A DNA stretch of 64,000 nt from Cyanophora paradoxa (GCA_004431415.1 QPMI01000099.1:186001-250000); one strand, 5' to 3'; numbered from the stretch's first letter, positions 44,186 through 56,402 are shown. The notes: a model not told the origin generated them from the sequence alone. Translations and numbers: made by a program.

Positions 44186-46613
44186 TCAGGCGGAAGCCAT
44201 CACGTCAAGGACGCCCTGCGGGAGGAGGCGGTGCTTCCGTGCCGCCTCCTTCTTGATGCGCTCGCAGGCAGCCTTGAACGCCGCCGGCTCCCCCGAGAGC
44301 TCCGACAAGGCGGCCAGGGCGCGCAGGACATTGCCCTCAGCGCGCTTGCAGCTGCCGAGCATGCAGCCGTGCGCGAGCTCCGGCCACTCGATGAGAAGCA
44401 GCCCCACCTGCCGGAGTCTCGTGATCCAGTCCGAGAGAGTCCCTCTGTAGTGTCTCTGCGCAAACGATCGAATCAAAAGCAGCTCTCAGCAGGCTCTGAA
44501 AACGCGAACCGGCTTCAAGATGCCGTGGCTGATGAGGGCGGCGCGGCAGTACGACCTGATCGAACGGCAGTTCTGGCCCTTGAGGTACGTGCGGGCGGCA
44601 GCGATGCAGGCCGGGGTGAGCGGGTGCACGCGGAGGCCGGCGCCGCGGCCGGCCGGGGCCGGGGCCGCCTGGTACCCCTCGAAGTGGTCCCCGCTGAGCT
44701 TGCAGAGGCGCGTCATGGCCCGCTGGACCCGCTTCCAGAGCGCGGGGTCGCCCCGGCTGCTGCAGACGCCGATGAGCTGCTCGGCGAGCTCGACGACGCC
44801 GCCCACGCCCATGCTGGCCAGCGGCTCCGTCTCGACGCCCACGTCCCGCGCGATCTCAATGAGCTTCTGCGCCTGTTTCTCCTGCCCGTCCGTCAGCCGA
44901 ATGCCGCTGCCGCGTCGCGCGGGCTGCGGCTGCGGCTGCGGCTGCGGCTGCGGCTGCGGCTCGGCGCCGGCTGCGGCTTCCGGGGACCCCCAATACTCCG
45001 CCAGTATCTTGACAAGCGGGCGCGTGCGAGTCGCCTTGCTGGGGCGGGGCGCTGCTGCTGCGGCCGCCGCGGCTGCCGCTGCGACGTCTTCCTCGCCCTC
45101 CGCGTCGGCTGGCGGCGCGCCCCCCTCCGCCTCCGCCTCCTCGCCCTGCCCCCGGGGGCCGGGCGATGCTGCGACCTCCTCCTCCTCCTCCTCGACCTCC
45201 TCCTCGTCGTCCTCGCCCTCGCCCTCGCCCTCCTCCTCGCCCGCCTCCTCCTCCTCGGCTCCGGCTGCCGCCGCGGCCTCCTCCTCGTCATCCCCGTCCT
45301 CCTCGTCATCCCCGTCCTCCTCCTCCCCCTCGCCCTCCTCCTCCTCCTCCTCCTCCTCCTCCTCCTCCTCCTCCTCGTCCAAGCCACCGCCAAACTGCCG
45401 GCGGCAAAGGTAAGCGAGCCGCCGCGCCCCCGGCGGGCCGGGGCCCCACTCACGTCGGGGCCGCCGCCGCCGTCGTCAGACATCGCCTCGCCGCGCGCCG
45501 CGAACTCTTCCTCGCTGTCTTCCATCGGGTCGGCCGGCGGCTGGCGCGGACGCGGCGGTCAGAGCGGCCTCGGGCGCAGGCCGCCGCGCCGGGCGCACCT
45601 CGTCCGGCAGCTCCCCCGCGGCCCGTGCCGCCTCCGCCGCCGCCGCTGCCGCGGCCGCCGCGGCCGCCGCCGCCGCCGCCGCCTGCTGCTGCTGCTGCTG
45701 CTGCAGCCGGGCCAGGTTCTCCTCCGCTGCGGCAGCGCGCCCCTCCGCAACATCCGCCCGCCGGTTCGCCGCGGCCCGCTCCGCCTCTGCGTCCGCCACC
45801 GCTGCCGCCGCCGCCTCACGGGCCTTCGCCTTCGCCTGCTCCAACTCTGCCGCCGCCTCCGCAAGTTGCTGCTGCAGCCGGGCCGACCTCTCCTCCGCTG
45901 CGGCAGCCCGCCGGTTCGCCGGGGCCAGCGCCTGGCGGGCACGCTGATTTGCCGCGGCCAGCGCCTGCTCTCTCTCCGCCGCCGCCTCCGCTAGCTGCTG
46001 CTGCAGCCTGGCCGCCGCGCCCCGCAGACTCTCAAGCTCCGCTGCCTGCGCGTCGAGCGCCTCCCGCAGCCGAGCATCCACCACGCTGGGCCCGGGTGCT
46101 GGAGCCGGCGCCTCGCCCTCGATGCCCCCGTCGCCGAGCGCTCCAGCCTGCGAACGCGTGAGATCGAAGATCAGGGACGTCGGTCGTCGGAAATTGGTGT
46201 ACCCCAGGCAAGGCCAGCTCGGCGGCGCCGGCGCCAGCCGCGCCGGGCGCCGCAACCGCAGCCGAGCGCTCTGCCAGCTGCGTCTGAGCCAGGAGCGTCA
46301 GGCGCCGCGAGGGGGTCGGTCAGCCTAGCTCGGATTGCCGCAGCGCTAGCCGTACCTCGAGAGAAGCATTCCGCTGCAGCAGTTCCCGCTGCCCACGCTC
46401 GAGAGAGGCGAGGCAGGCCTTCACTCGCTGCGGGGAAGGGGCGGAGCGGCGCCTCGCGCCGTCATCCGCCCCGAACACGATGCCGGCTGCTTCGAGAGCC
46501 TCCAACATCCCCAGAGTCTGCTGCAGCGTATCACGCAAAAGCTGCCGCCGAGGACGTAAATTAGCGTCAAATAAGCCAGGCGTGGGAGAAACCGCGGACC
46601 GGCAAGCGCTCAT
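44186..46613 (-). CDS. Coiled-coil, poly-acidic protein of unknown function, six exons, complete
   Basis: Exons 46613-46356, 46277-46203, 46147-45599, 45540-45454, 45394-44510 and 44455-44186 give 707 codons plus stop. All five introns are phase 0 and 54-78 bp. ATG at 46613; stop at 44186-44188. In order: a helical start (RQLLRDTLQQTLGMLEAL), a ~180-residue coiled coil rich in Ala/Glu/Arg/Gln with a polyQ run and poly-Ala, MEDSEEEFAARGEAM, a long Glu/Asp run, a (PQ)n stretch, then a conserved-looking globular C-terminus (KILAEYWGSPE, LAEQLIGVCSSRGDPALWKRV, WITRLRQVGLLLIEW). I do not recognise the C-terminal domain. An acidic, coiled-coil protein may be nuclear or scaffold-like, but nothing proves it. 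Frame agreement over six exons makes the gene real. It lies inside the left arm of the inverted duplication. Confidence 0.8.
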
Positions 46614-48739
46614 TGTCCGGTAGCAACTTGTTCACCAGATATTTCGACAGCAAACCAGCCTGAGAGCGGGCGCGTCAGCGAGTAAACGAGTCGAGCGAAG
46701 CGTGTAGTGAGCTTACGGAAAAGGTAAGCGCAGAACACCACGGAGGAGGAAGGGTAATATTCGCTAATACCCAGACTGTTCTTGTTGCGACCATCGTGAC
46801 TACTGGAATCGAAGCTCTGAGGAAGGTCTTGCTGCGTAGAAGCTTCACCAGCGCCCGGAGGCAGCACATCCAGTTCGACTTCTGCCGGTTTCCCAACTCC
46901 GCCAGCGCCCGAAGGAACCCCTGCCCGTTCTCCGCCAGCCCCCAGAGGCAGCTGTTCCCGTTCTTCAATAGCGCCCGGAGGCTGCGCCCCCACGGACTCC
47001 TAGCGCTGGGCGCCTGTTTGGGAACCACGAGTGAGCTGATGCGCTCAGAGAGGGAACAGAGAGCTCGTCACCGGCAGCATGCGACCGGGCGACAAGGACA
47101 GACGTGAGCGCCGACCCGGCAATCTCGCTGGGCTAGCTGGGACGATCTCCTCGGCTACCTCCATGTCTAGCCTGAGAAAAGAAGAAGAGGTCAGTTACGA
47201 ACGTCTGCAGCCGAGCGGGGCGCCCGATCCAGCCGGTCCCTCACCTGAGAATGGAGCAAGGGCACTGGCGGTCTCCGGCGACGACACAGTAAAGACAACC
47301 GTGGCACAAGGCAGCGTGTCCAGGCGACCTGCAACGGAAGGGGTCAAAGAGCGTAGCATGCGCACGGCGGTGCCGCTAGGCCCAGTTACGCCTAGCATGT
47401 AGAGAGATCTAGAGTCTCCGAATACGATTCCTTCGACGGCTCGGAACTACGCGGTGATGCGGGCCGGGGCGGCGTTCGCGCGGCCGGGCGCGGCGAACCT
47501 GGGCGTGGTCCCGCTCGAGAGGTTGCGCGTACGGGTGCGCAAGAGGTGGCAGCAAACCTGCGGAACGGAGCTCTCGTTAGTATTCAGGCCGGCGGGGTGA
47601 GGAGCGACCGCGCTCTCGACTCAAGGGCAAGGTTCGCCCGCCGCCCGGCCAGCGACGGCTTCGCGGCAGAGGCCGGCATCGCAGGGCGGAAAGGGGGCGC
47701 GTTGTATCAGATCTCCTCGCTGTTCAAGGGCCCCCAGCGCCGAATCCTAGCGGAGCGGCGGCGGAGCTATTGATCTAGGGCGGAGCGGCGACTGCGCACC
47801 TCGGCAGGCTGTCCTAGGTCGTCGCGCTGCAGCTTGTGGCCGGGGCTTCGAAGTTGCCGGAAAGAGCCGCGTACCCCCCTCCAGAGCGTCGGAGTGTCCT
47901 GGCTGCGTCCACCGCCTGCTGCCGCTGTCGCCCCGAGGCACGATCCGCGACCGAGATGAAAGGCTGCAGCTGCTCCCGAGCTGCCAATCGATTGCTCTCC
48001 CGTACTATCAACGGCACGCTCTACATGCCACCAAGAGCTCAGCGGCCGCAGTGCTGTGCGGGCGATCCGCTGAAATGACCGAAATGTGGTTCCACGGGCC
48101 CGCCGCCGCCTCCGCGCAAGCTTTTGGCTGTGCAACGCGGCTGCGCGAGCTCCAGCGTCTGCAGCTCGTGGAATGCAGCTGTTCGGCCATCGCACGGCCG
48201 CCGATGCGAGCTGGAGGTTCCACCGCCGCCGAAATGGCCCGAGGAGCTGTCACGCTGTTCGACAAGTTCTCCATCGTCGCTTCTCCCGTCGTAGCTAGCT
48301 GCCGGCGTCAGCTCGCGTAGCTACTGGTGCGAGCCGGGTCTGATGGGCGTCGAGCCCCCGCAAGTCTGAACTGCCCGCGCAGCGTACCCGGACGTCGACC
48401 CTGGCCTGGCGGGCGGCGGCATAGCGGCGAGCGAGAGACCGTCACTGCAGCGAGGTGCGGCGGGAGCCATCGCCGTGCGCCGCCGCGCCGCCGCGCGACG
48501 CGGCGCCGCCGCGCCGCCCGCCCGGCCGCGGCCGCCGACAGCGCGCAGCTCTGCCCAGGCGCGAGCCGTCGAGGTCGGGCGCCGGGCGCGGCGCGGCGGG
48601 CTCGGCCGGCTCGGCTCGGCCGGCGGGTTCGGCGGGGCGGGTCGCCCCGGGGCGCAGCGCGCGCCAAGCTGGCACAGGCCGCCGTCGCCTGGGTGCGAGC
48701 CCACGCGCCTATCCCCGCCGTGAGCGCTCGCCCGGCCGA
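46614..48739. other. Spacer of the inverted duplication with doubtful open frames
   Basis: Upstream of the coiled-coil gene, a minus frame at 46993-46610 repeats a P-x-GA motif (PPGAIEERE, PSGAGGVG, PPGAGEAS) and might be part of an exon. A plus frame at 47079-47402 starts with ATG and is hydrophilic. Neither has a domain or clear splice partners. Around 48080-48310 a plus frame contains LRELQRLQLVECSC, like one leucine-rich repeat, possibly a remnant. Nothing here can be called a gene with confidence. Confidence 0.35.
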
Positions 48740-48960
48740 CCTTCTCGCCCAGCCGACCGCCCGCGCCGCCGCAGGCTTCTTCCCGTGCGCGTCGAGCGAG
48801 GACACCCCTCCCGCCTCTCGCGAGCTGAAGGCGCGCTCTTCTACTCCCGCGCCCCGAATCGCTCGCTCGCCCCTCTAACCGCGCCCCGCGCTCGCCCCGG
48901 CCTCACGCCTCAGACGCCTCAGCCGATTGCGGCCGACGAGCCCCGCAGCTGAGCCGCAGC
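48740..48960 (+). pseudogene. Partial duplicate of the CEP104-like gene (one exon with flanking introns)
   Basis: This plus-strand stretch matches minus-strand 2640-2830: intron end CGCGCCGCCGCAG, the exon reading GFFPCASSEDT...SRELK, and the next intron with its GC donor and TCGCTCGCCCCTCTAACCGC. Similarity stops after the acceptor-like CTCACGCCTCAG, and the following exon is absent. It is a genomic (not processed) fragment because intron sequence is kept. Confidence 0.75.
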
Positions 48961-49439
48961 TAAGCCACGATCCGAGCGGGTCGACTTGCAACGCTCTCCA
49001 GCAGCGGCTCAGCGGCCGCATCAAGCGGCTGAGCTCTCATCGCATCAAGCGGCCTAGCCGATCGCTGCCGACGAGCAGCTGAGCCCTGCAGCTGAGCCGC
49101 CTTTCGCTCCAACTGCTCAGTCGACTTGCAACGCTCTCCAGCAGCGGCTTGGCGAGCCAGCGTACCCGGACCCTCACGGCCTCGCCGGCGGCCGCGCGCC
49201 AGCGCTTCTCCTCGTTGGCGTCGGACGCTATGCGTCTTTCCACTCTTCTCCGCCTGCGGTGCGCCCCATCCCCCCCCGTCGAGCGCCAGCTCGCCCCGCA
49301 GAAGTCGGGCGCGGCTTCTGACTGCGGGTCGACGTCGCTCAGGGGCGCAGCGCGCGCCAAGGTGGCAGGCAGAGGCAGACATCGCACCGCCCACCTCGCC
49401 CCCGGCCCGCCGACCTTCGCCCTTGGGCCCCGTTGTCTG
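48961..49439. other. GC-rich spacer with short repeats; no gene supported
   Basis: Contains repeated GCAACGCTCTCCAGCAGCGGCT (about 48989 and 49127) and CATCAAGCGGC units. Open frames in both strands are compositionally biased and overlap one another. Confidence 0.4.
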
Positions 49440-49940
49440 TTCGCCCGCCCCTCTCGAGGACGGCAAACCCGGCGGTGCGCCCCGCGCGGGCCGCTTCCGA
49501 GCATTTCGCGGGCTGACCGGGGCCCCAGCCGTTGAATCACGTACCCGCCTGCTCGATGGGGCGCCCCTGCGGCCGGGAGACCTCCGCCGGAGGGCCGCGA
49601 GGAAGCTGGTGGGGCGCCGCGGCCCCTGCGTAGGCCTCCGCCGCCTCCGGCCGCCGCTGGTCGCCGCGGCCCGCGCGGGGCGCGTCTCGGCCGCCCGCGC
49701 CGCGGCGGGCGATGGTCTCGAGGGGCACCGGTGCGCCTCGCCCTGCTTCCCGCCCCCCCTCGGGGCCCCCTCCGACCCCTCCTTGCGCAGGTGCGGCGGC
49801 CTGGGGATGCGACGTGGGCGCGGGGGCGGGGCGCAGACCGGGAGGGCCCGAGGGGCCCGAGGGCTTCGCCCCAGCCCTGCCTGCAGCGCCGCCCCCGCCC
49901 CCGCCCCGGCCCCCGCTTCCCTCTGGAGTCTGCCGTCCCC
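49440..49940 (+). repeat. Additional direct copy of the duplicated GC-rich repeat
   Basis: From CCCCTCTCGAGGACGGCAAA to GGTGCGGCGGCCTGGGGA, this matches 40.93-41.07 plus 43.22-43.42 kb in the same orientation. It is contiguous where the left arm is split by the Ulp1 element, so it represents an empty site. Confidence 0.65.
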
Positions 49941-49984
49941 GGGCCTGGGGGGGTACGACCCGGAGAGGAGACGCCGGTCGCGCT

Positions 49985-50340
49985 GTGTGGCGGCGGCAGC
50001 ATCGGTAGCGGAGGCAGAGGCGCAGCGGGCTGCGGCGAACCGGTGGGCGGATGCCCCGCAACAGCAGCAGCAGGAGCCCCGCAGCAGCAGCAGCAGGAGC
50101 GGCAGCAGGCGGCGGCGGCGGCGGCGGCGGCACGGGCCGCGGGGGAGCTGCCGGACGAGGTGTGCCCCGCGCGGCGGCCTGCGCCCGAGGCCGCTCTGAC
50201 CGCCGCGTCCGCGCCAGCCGCCGGTCGACCCGATGGAAGACAGCGAGGAAAGGTTCGCGGCGCGCGGCGCGGCGATGTCCGACGGCGGCGGTGGCGGCGC
50301 CGGCGGCGGCCCGGGAGACGTGGGCGGGCCCCGGCCCGCC
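49985..50340 (+). pseudogene. Broken inverted copy of the coiled-coil gene
   Basis: Plus-strand sequence corresponds to minus-strand 45.80-45.44 kb: the end of the coiled-coil exon (EAERAAANRRAD-like), the polyQ/poly-Ala run, intron 3 with its GTGYGCC donor, and the exon starting MEDSEER. After about 50340 it jumps to DNA matching 44.16 kb, so the acidic and C-terminal exons are deleted. No complete reading frame remains. Confidence 0.75.
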
Positions 50341-50459
50341 CGGGCGCCGCGGCCGGCGCCGCCCCTCGCTCCTCGGGGCGTCCTCGACGCGAGCAGCGCC
50401 CCGGCGAGCAGCGCCCCGGCGCCCCGCGCCCGCCCGCCGCAGCACCGGCCGGCCGTCGC

Positions 50460-50514
<55 letters not shown>

Positions 50515-52105
50515 ACCCCCCCTCCCCCTGCGGCGCCCTGAGGGCCCTCTCTCGGACATCGCGGCCTCCCCCACATGTGCTGCTCTACCCCGCTCCCTCA
50601 ACCCTCCGCCCGCCCCCCCCCCCCTCCTTCCCCTCCCCCACCCCCCTATCTCCTCCCATCGACTCGAGTAGGGCCCTCTGATCAATTGACGGCCCTCCCC
50701 GCCACGCCACACCAATGCGCTGTAGTGCAGAGTAGCGTAGCTTGGACGTAGCGTGCCTTCCCGGACGCTCAGCCAGCCAGCCAGCTTCGCTTTTCTTCCC
50801 GGCTCTTCAAGGCTTAAAACAGCGCATTCTTAGGTTCTTTGCTATTACTCGACATCACGTTCGCTTGTGTGCACGATCTCGTACATCCTGGCCCTTTTTC
50901 GGGGATTGCCGCACAGATTTTCAAGAATTCCTTACGGGCCGTAGTCGGGAGGGGGCGGGGCGGGGCAGAGGAACGGGCCGGGAGGCCTATGGCTACTCCA
51001 GATGTAAAGGAGTCCGTCGGACGCAAAAAAGCGGCAGCGCGAGTCGGGGCGGAGCGAGGCGGCCTCGGCTGCCGGGGCCTCGGCCTGTCCATCGCCCGCG
51101 GCGGCGCGAGCGGCCGAGACGCGCTCCGCGCGGGGCCGCTGCAACCAACAGCGGCCGGAGGCGGCGGAGGCATAGGAAGGGGCCGGGCGACGGCGGGCCG
51201 CGGGGAGCCCCACGGAGCAGGGGGGTACCTGATTCGATGGCTAGGGCCCGGGTCAGCCCGCGAGGTGCTCGGGAGCAGCCCGCGCGGGGCGTACCGTCGG
51301 GTTTGCCATCCTCGAGAGGGGCGGGAAGGGGGGCGGGAAGGGGCCGGGGAAGGGGGGCGGGAAGGGGCCGGGGGGGGGGGGGGGGAGGGAGGGGGGGGGG
51401 GGCGTACGCGGGCTTTCGACACCTTCCGCGGGGTACCGGACAGCAATCGAACAGGAGTGACGTGGTGAGTCTGAGAACAGAGCCCCGCGCGTCCGCGGCG
51501 TCGGCGTGCAGGGGACGATAGGGAGAGCTGGCCGGCGAGGCGTGAGCGGCGGCGGGGGCGGAGGGGAAGCGGCGGTGCGGGCGGGTGCGAGGCGCACGTA
51601 TGCGTTTCCCCGGGTCCGGTGCGGGAAGGAGAGGAACCGAGCGCGGGTCGGCCGGGCCCCCCCGTCGTCCTCCGGCCGCAGGCGCGTCGACAGAGCGGCC
51701 GCGGGTCGACGCTCTGCGCCGCCTCTCGCGCGCCGTCGCGTGCACTGGAGGGGCTACCAACGGCCGCCGCGTCTGAGAACGTGGGGTTAGAGGGGCGCCG
51801 AACCTCGGAGAGGCGGGGGAAGCGCGGCGAGGCGCACCGCGGCGGCGGCAGCCGAGACACGCCCCGCACGACGGATCCGTCTTGCAGGGCCGCGCCGCTC
51901 GCGAGCCGGTGCAGAGCTCGGAACGACTGAGGAGGCTGAGTGTGAACGTGAGACTGCTCAGCACGCGGGCGGCGCGGGGCGCGGGGTGGGTTCTGCGCAC
52001 CTCAATGAACCGTAAAGTCCAGCGTGCGCCCCGACCTGCTCCCCGCCTCCACAAGCCCGCATAAGCATAGATGGCGTCGAAATCTGAGCTGGAGTGAATG
52101 GCGAA
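50341..52105. repeat. Right arm of the inverted duplication
   Basis: Reverse-complement matches in order: 50.4-51.06 kb to 44.18-43.56; 51.06-51.35 kb to 43.3/41.15-40.89; 51.88-52.10 kb to 40.86-40.55. It includes a 32-C run at 50483-50514 and G runs at 51370-51402. Between 51.36 and 51.88 kb the arms differ. Large GC-rich open frames on both strands are not supported as genes. Confidence 0.7.
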
Positions 52106-52959
52106 GAAGCAATACAGATGGAGCCTCAGGGAGCGTGGGCAAACCTAGGCCTGTCTCGCCGCAGCACGGTTCGGCGGCCGTCGGAGACGTGCACAACGTT
52201 AACGAGCTCGAGCTCTTCGAGCTCTGTCCGACGGTCGCTCCATGTGCGCCCCGCCTGCGGGCGGTCGAATGCCGGGCGCCGCGAATCCAGAAGCTGAAGG
52301 CGAACCAGGACATGCACGCCGCGGCGCGAGCGACGAATGCAGCTGCAGTGAACGCCGCAACGAGCGCGAGACATGGCGCTCTACAGCGCTCTCGCGGCTC
52401 CGCGCTGCAGTAGTGTAGCCCGGCCGGCTGCGCCGATGATTTGGGTACAGGTGCGTCGAGGTGGAAAAAGCTGGACCAAGACTCGAACAGTCAGGTTCCT
52501 CGCGAGCGATCGATCGCGATCGCGTGGATCGTTTTTTTAGTCGAGCAAGTGACGCCAATTGTTGAACGCTATCGAATCGGAGGCTTATATTATTAAGTTA
52601 TATATTCGGAGTTCGATCGATATCGCGAATTCGCGACAACGTTACAAGTTGACGTCGGCCTAACGTTCGGTTCACGTTGCGAGACCTGATCACGAGAACG
52701 CCGAGCGTGCATTCACAGCTCGTTTTTTTTACCGGTCGACCCGACACGGCCAAATATCCGGTTTCGTTAAATTCCCCTCGGGTTTTCGGAATTCCCCGGC
52801 TTTAGCTAGTGCAATCTGCCCGGTAGCATGCCGGCTACAAGCTGTTGCGAGGAGACTAGCCGTTTTGCGGCGGGTGAAAAGTTATCGCGATCGCCGGCTA
52901 CCCTTGCCCATATCCGGGCCGTGTTGGGTCGATTAGGAAAAAAAACGAGCTGTGATTAG
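52106..52959. other. Spacer between duplication arm and satellite; no gene supported
   Basis: A minus frame near 52370-52130 contains ELEELELVNVVHV, weakly like a leucine-rich repeat, without other support. From 52450 the DNA becomes AT-richer and palindromic (CGATCGATCGCGATCG, GATCGATATCGCGAATTCGCG), with no coding signal. Confidence 0.4.
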
Positions 52960-53975
52960 TCTAATTTAATTCATGATCACTGAGTCAGGATTTCTGTGGA
53001 GCTGCTAATTGTAACATGCCACAAACGCTAGCGACGATGCGGCCGCGGGGGATCCGGATTAGCGCTAATCTCCCCCTTCGATATTCTGCAGAATTCGAAG
53101 ATCCTTTAATAATGGAGTTCCTGCATGGCCCAAAACAAGTAACATTATTAATATTCAAGCACGTGGGCGATATCGATCGCGATGGCCATGGGCCAGCACT
53201 GATCCAGCATGCGCAGCCGGTCGCTGACCCGTGCACGTGCGGCCGGGGCCGTGCGGCATGCATATGCATATATATATCATCACTAGAATTGATCATGATG
53301 CACGAGCTCGAGCGCTGGTCCGGGCCCGACGGTCCCATATGTTAAAATTGTTTAAACCGTGAACGAGTCACACTGATCATGAGTGCGCGGCGTATACGTA
53401 CTACGCGCTACGTATCATAGTATATACGCGTACGACGGGGCCTGAGGCCAATCCGCCGGGCCCGGCGGCCGCCCGGCCCGCGCACGGCCGCCGGGAGGCC
53501 GGATGGGAACTGCTATTGAATCCGGCTGGGACTTGGCCCCATGGAGTCGAGTGAAGGGCCAGCCCGGCCAGGCCCTGAGGGCATTTTCATGCGCGTCTCA
53601 GTCTGAACTGCGGCGCCGGCTGAAGGCCCCTTTGTTATATTTAATTAGGCTCCGGTCCGGATCGTCGTTACGTGAATTCCGAGCATGCATTAGTTTAATT
53701 CAGGATTTCTGCGGAGCTGCTAGCGCTAATTGTAACATGCCACAAACGCTAGCGACGATGCGGGGGATTAGCGCTAATCTCCGGTCCCCCCTCGATATTC
53801 TGCACAATTCGGATCCTTTAATAATTAATGGAGTTCCTGGCCTAAAACAAGTAACATTATTAATATTCAAGCACGTGGGCGATATCGATGGGCCAGCACT
53901 GATCCAGCAGCCGGTCGCTGACCCGTGCCGGCGCCGCCGGGGCCGCCGTGCGGCATGCATATATATGCATATATA

Positions 53976-54200
53976 CTGTAGGAATGCATTTTTAGCCGAT
54001 GTTTTAAATTGCCGTATATTGCCGAGAGGCCGGATTCGGCAATTTTAAGCCACGGCAATTCTCAGGGGGTAGGGCTAAATGGCCGCTTTTGTATGGCGCC
54101 ATAGAAGAAATCCAAAGTTTCGGCAATTTATCGTCACGGCAATTCCGGTTTTGGTCGAATTCGGCAATTTAACTACGCGGCAATTTAAGCATTCCTACAG
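53976..54200. mobile_element. 225-bp MITE-like element with 12-bp inverted repeats and TA duplication
   Basis: CTGTAGGAATGC at 53976 is perfectly inverted at 54189-54200, with TA on each side (53974-53975, 54201-54202). Other satellite monomers read straight across the site with a single TA. Inside are many CGGCAATT motifs in both orientations. TA duplication fits a Tc1/mariner-type (or similar DDE) transposase acting in trans; no ORF is present. Confidence 0.85.
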
Positions 54201-56386
54201 TATCATCACTAGAATTGATCATGATGCACGAGCTCGAGCGCTCAGCGGCTGGTCCGGGCCCGACGGTCCGTACTACGCGCTACGCGTACGACGGGGCCTG
54301 AGGCCAATCCGCCCGGCCCGCGCTACGCGTACGACGGGGCCTGAGGCCAATCTGCCCGGCCCGTGGCCGGACGGGAACTGCTATTGAATCCGGCTGGGAC
54401 TTGGCCCCATGGATGGAGTCGAGTGAAGGGCCAGGCCCTGAGGGCATTTTCATGCGCGTCTCAGTCTGAACTGCGGCTGAAGGCCCCTTTGTTATATTTA
54501 ATTAGGCTCCGGATCGTCGTTACGTGAATTCCGAGCGTGCATTAGTTTAATTCAGGATTTCTGCGGAGCTGCTAATTGTAACATGCCACAAACGCTAGCG
54601 ATCGACGAATCGCCGACGATATCGATGCGGGGGATTAGCGCTAATCGCCCCCCTCGATATTCTGCAGAATTCGAAGATTCTTTAATAATGGAGTTCCTGG
54701 CCTAAAAAAAGTAACATTATTAATATTCAAGCACGTGGGCGATATCGATGGGCCAGCACTGATCCAGCAGCCGGTCGCTGACCCGTGCCGGCGCCGCCGG
54801 GGCCGTGCGGCATGCATATGCATATATATCATCACTAGAATTGATCATGATGCACGAGCTCGAGCGCTCAGCGGCTGGTCCGGGCCCGACGGTCCCATAT
54901 GTTAAAATTGTTTAAACCGTGAACGAGTCACACTGAGTGCGCGGCGTACGTATACGTACTACGCGCTACGCGTACGACGGGGCCTGAGGCCAATCCGCCC
55001 GGCCCGCGGCCGGACGGGAACTGCTATTGAATCCGGCTGGGACTTGGCCCCATGGAGTCGAGTGAAGGGCCAGGCCCTGAGGGCATTTTCATGCGCGTCT
55101 CAGTCTGAACTGCGGCTGAAGGCCCCTTTGTTATATTTAATTAGGCTCCGGATCGTCGTGAATTCCGAGCGTGCATTAGTTTAATTCAGGATTTCTGCGG
55201 AGCTGCTAATTGTAACATGCCACAAACGCTAGCGACGATGCGGGGGATTAGCGCTAATCTCCCCCCTCGATATTCTGCAGAATTCAAAGATCCTTTAATA
55301 ATGGAGTTCCTGGCCTAAAAAAAGTAACATTATTGATATTCAAGCACGTGGGCGATATCGATGGGCCAGCACTGATCCAGCAGCCGGTCGCTGACCCGTG
55401 CCGGCGCCGCCGGGGCCGTGCGGCATGCATATGCATATATATCATCACTAGAATTGATCATGATCCACGAGCTCGAGCGCTCAGCGGCTGGTCCGGGCCC
55501 GACGGTCCCATATGTTAAAATTGTTTAAACCGTGAACGAGTCACACTGAGTGCGCGGCGTACGTATACGTACTACGCGCTACGCGTACGACGGGGCCTGA
55601 GGCCAATCGATATCCGCCCGGCCCGCGGCCGGACGGGAACTGCTATTGAATCCGGCTGGGACTTGGCCCCATGGAGTCGAGTGAAGGGCCAGGCCCTGAG
55701 GGCATTTTCATGCGCGTCTCAGTCTGAACTGCGGCTGAAGGCCCCTTTGTTATATTTAATTAGGCTCCGGATCGTCGTGAATTCCGAGCGTGCATTAGTT
55801 TAATTCAGGATTTCTGCGGAGCTGCTAATTGTAACATGCCACAAACGCTAGCGACGATGCGGGGGATTAGCGCTAATCTCCCCCCTCGATATTCTGCAGA
55901 ATTCAAAGATCCTTTAATAATGGAGTTCCTGGCCTAAAAAAAGTAACATTATTAATATTCAAGCACGTGGGCGATATCGATGGGCCAGCACTGATCCAGC
56001 AGCCGGTCGCTGACCCGTGCCGGCGCCGCCGGGGCCGTGCGGCATGCATATGCATATATATCATCACTAGAATTGATCATGATGCACGAGCTCGAGCGCT
56101 CAGCGGCTGGTCCGGGCCCGACGGTCCCATATGTTAAAATTGTTTAAACCGTGAACGAGTCACACTGAGTGCGCGGCGTACGTATACGTACTACGCGCTA
56201 CGCGTACGACGGGGCCTGAGGCCAATCCGCCCGGCCCGCGGCCGGACGGGAACTGCTATTGAATCCGGCTGGGACTTGGCCCCATGGAGTCGAGTGAAGG
56301 GCCAGGCCCTGAGGGCATTTTCATGCGCGTCTCAGTCTGAACTGCGGCTGAAGGCCCCTTTGTTATATTTAATTAGGCTCCGGATC

Positions 56387-56402
56387 GTCGTTACGTGAAT
56401 TC
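56387..56402. repeat. Left target-site duplication of LINE-like copy 1 (16 bp)
   Basis: GTCGTTACGTGAATTC is identical to 57524-57539 and occurs once in the neighbouring satellite monomer at 54514-54529 (with CGTCGTTACG context). Confidence 0.85.

Noticed and set aside
44042-45994. 650-residue plus-strand open frame
   Set aside because: It is the complement of the well-supported coiled-coil gene exons and consists of Leu/Arg/Pro runs caused by GAG/GCC-rich coding on the other strand.
48960-51521. Several 200-540-residue open frames on both strands
   Set aside because: They overlap each other in very GC-rich duplicated DNA, are Arg/Pro/Gly-rich, and follow the inverted repeat rather than any protein domain.
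53503-54048. Open frames in the satellite (e.g. 181 residues)
   Set aside because: The frames recur and break with the monomer sequence, show no codon constraint, and one runs into the MITE.
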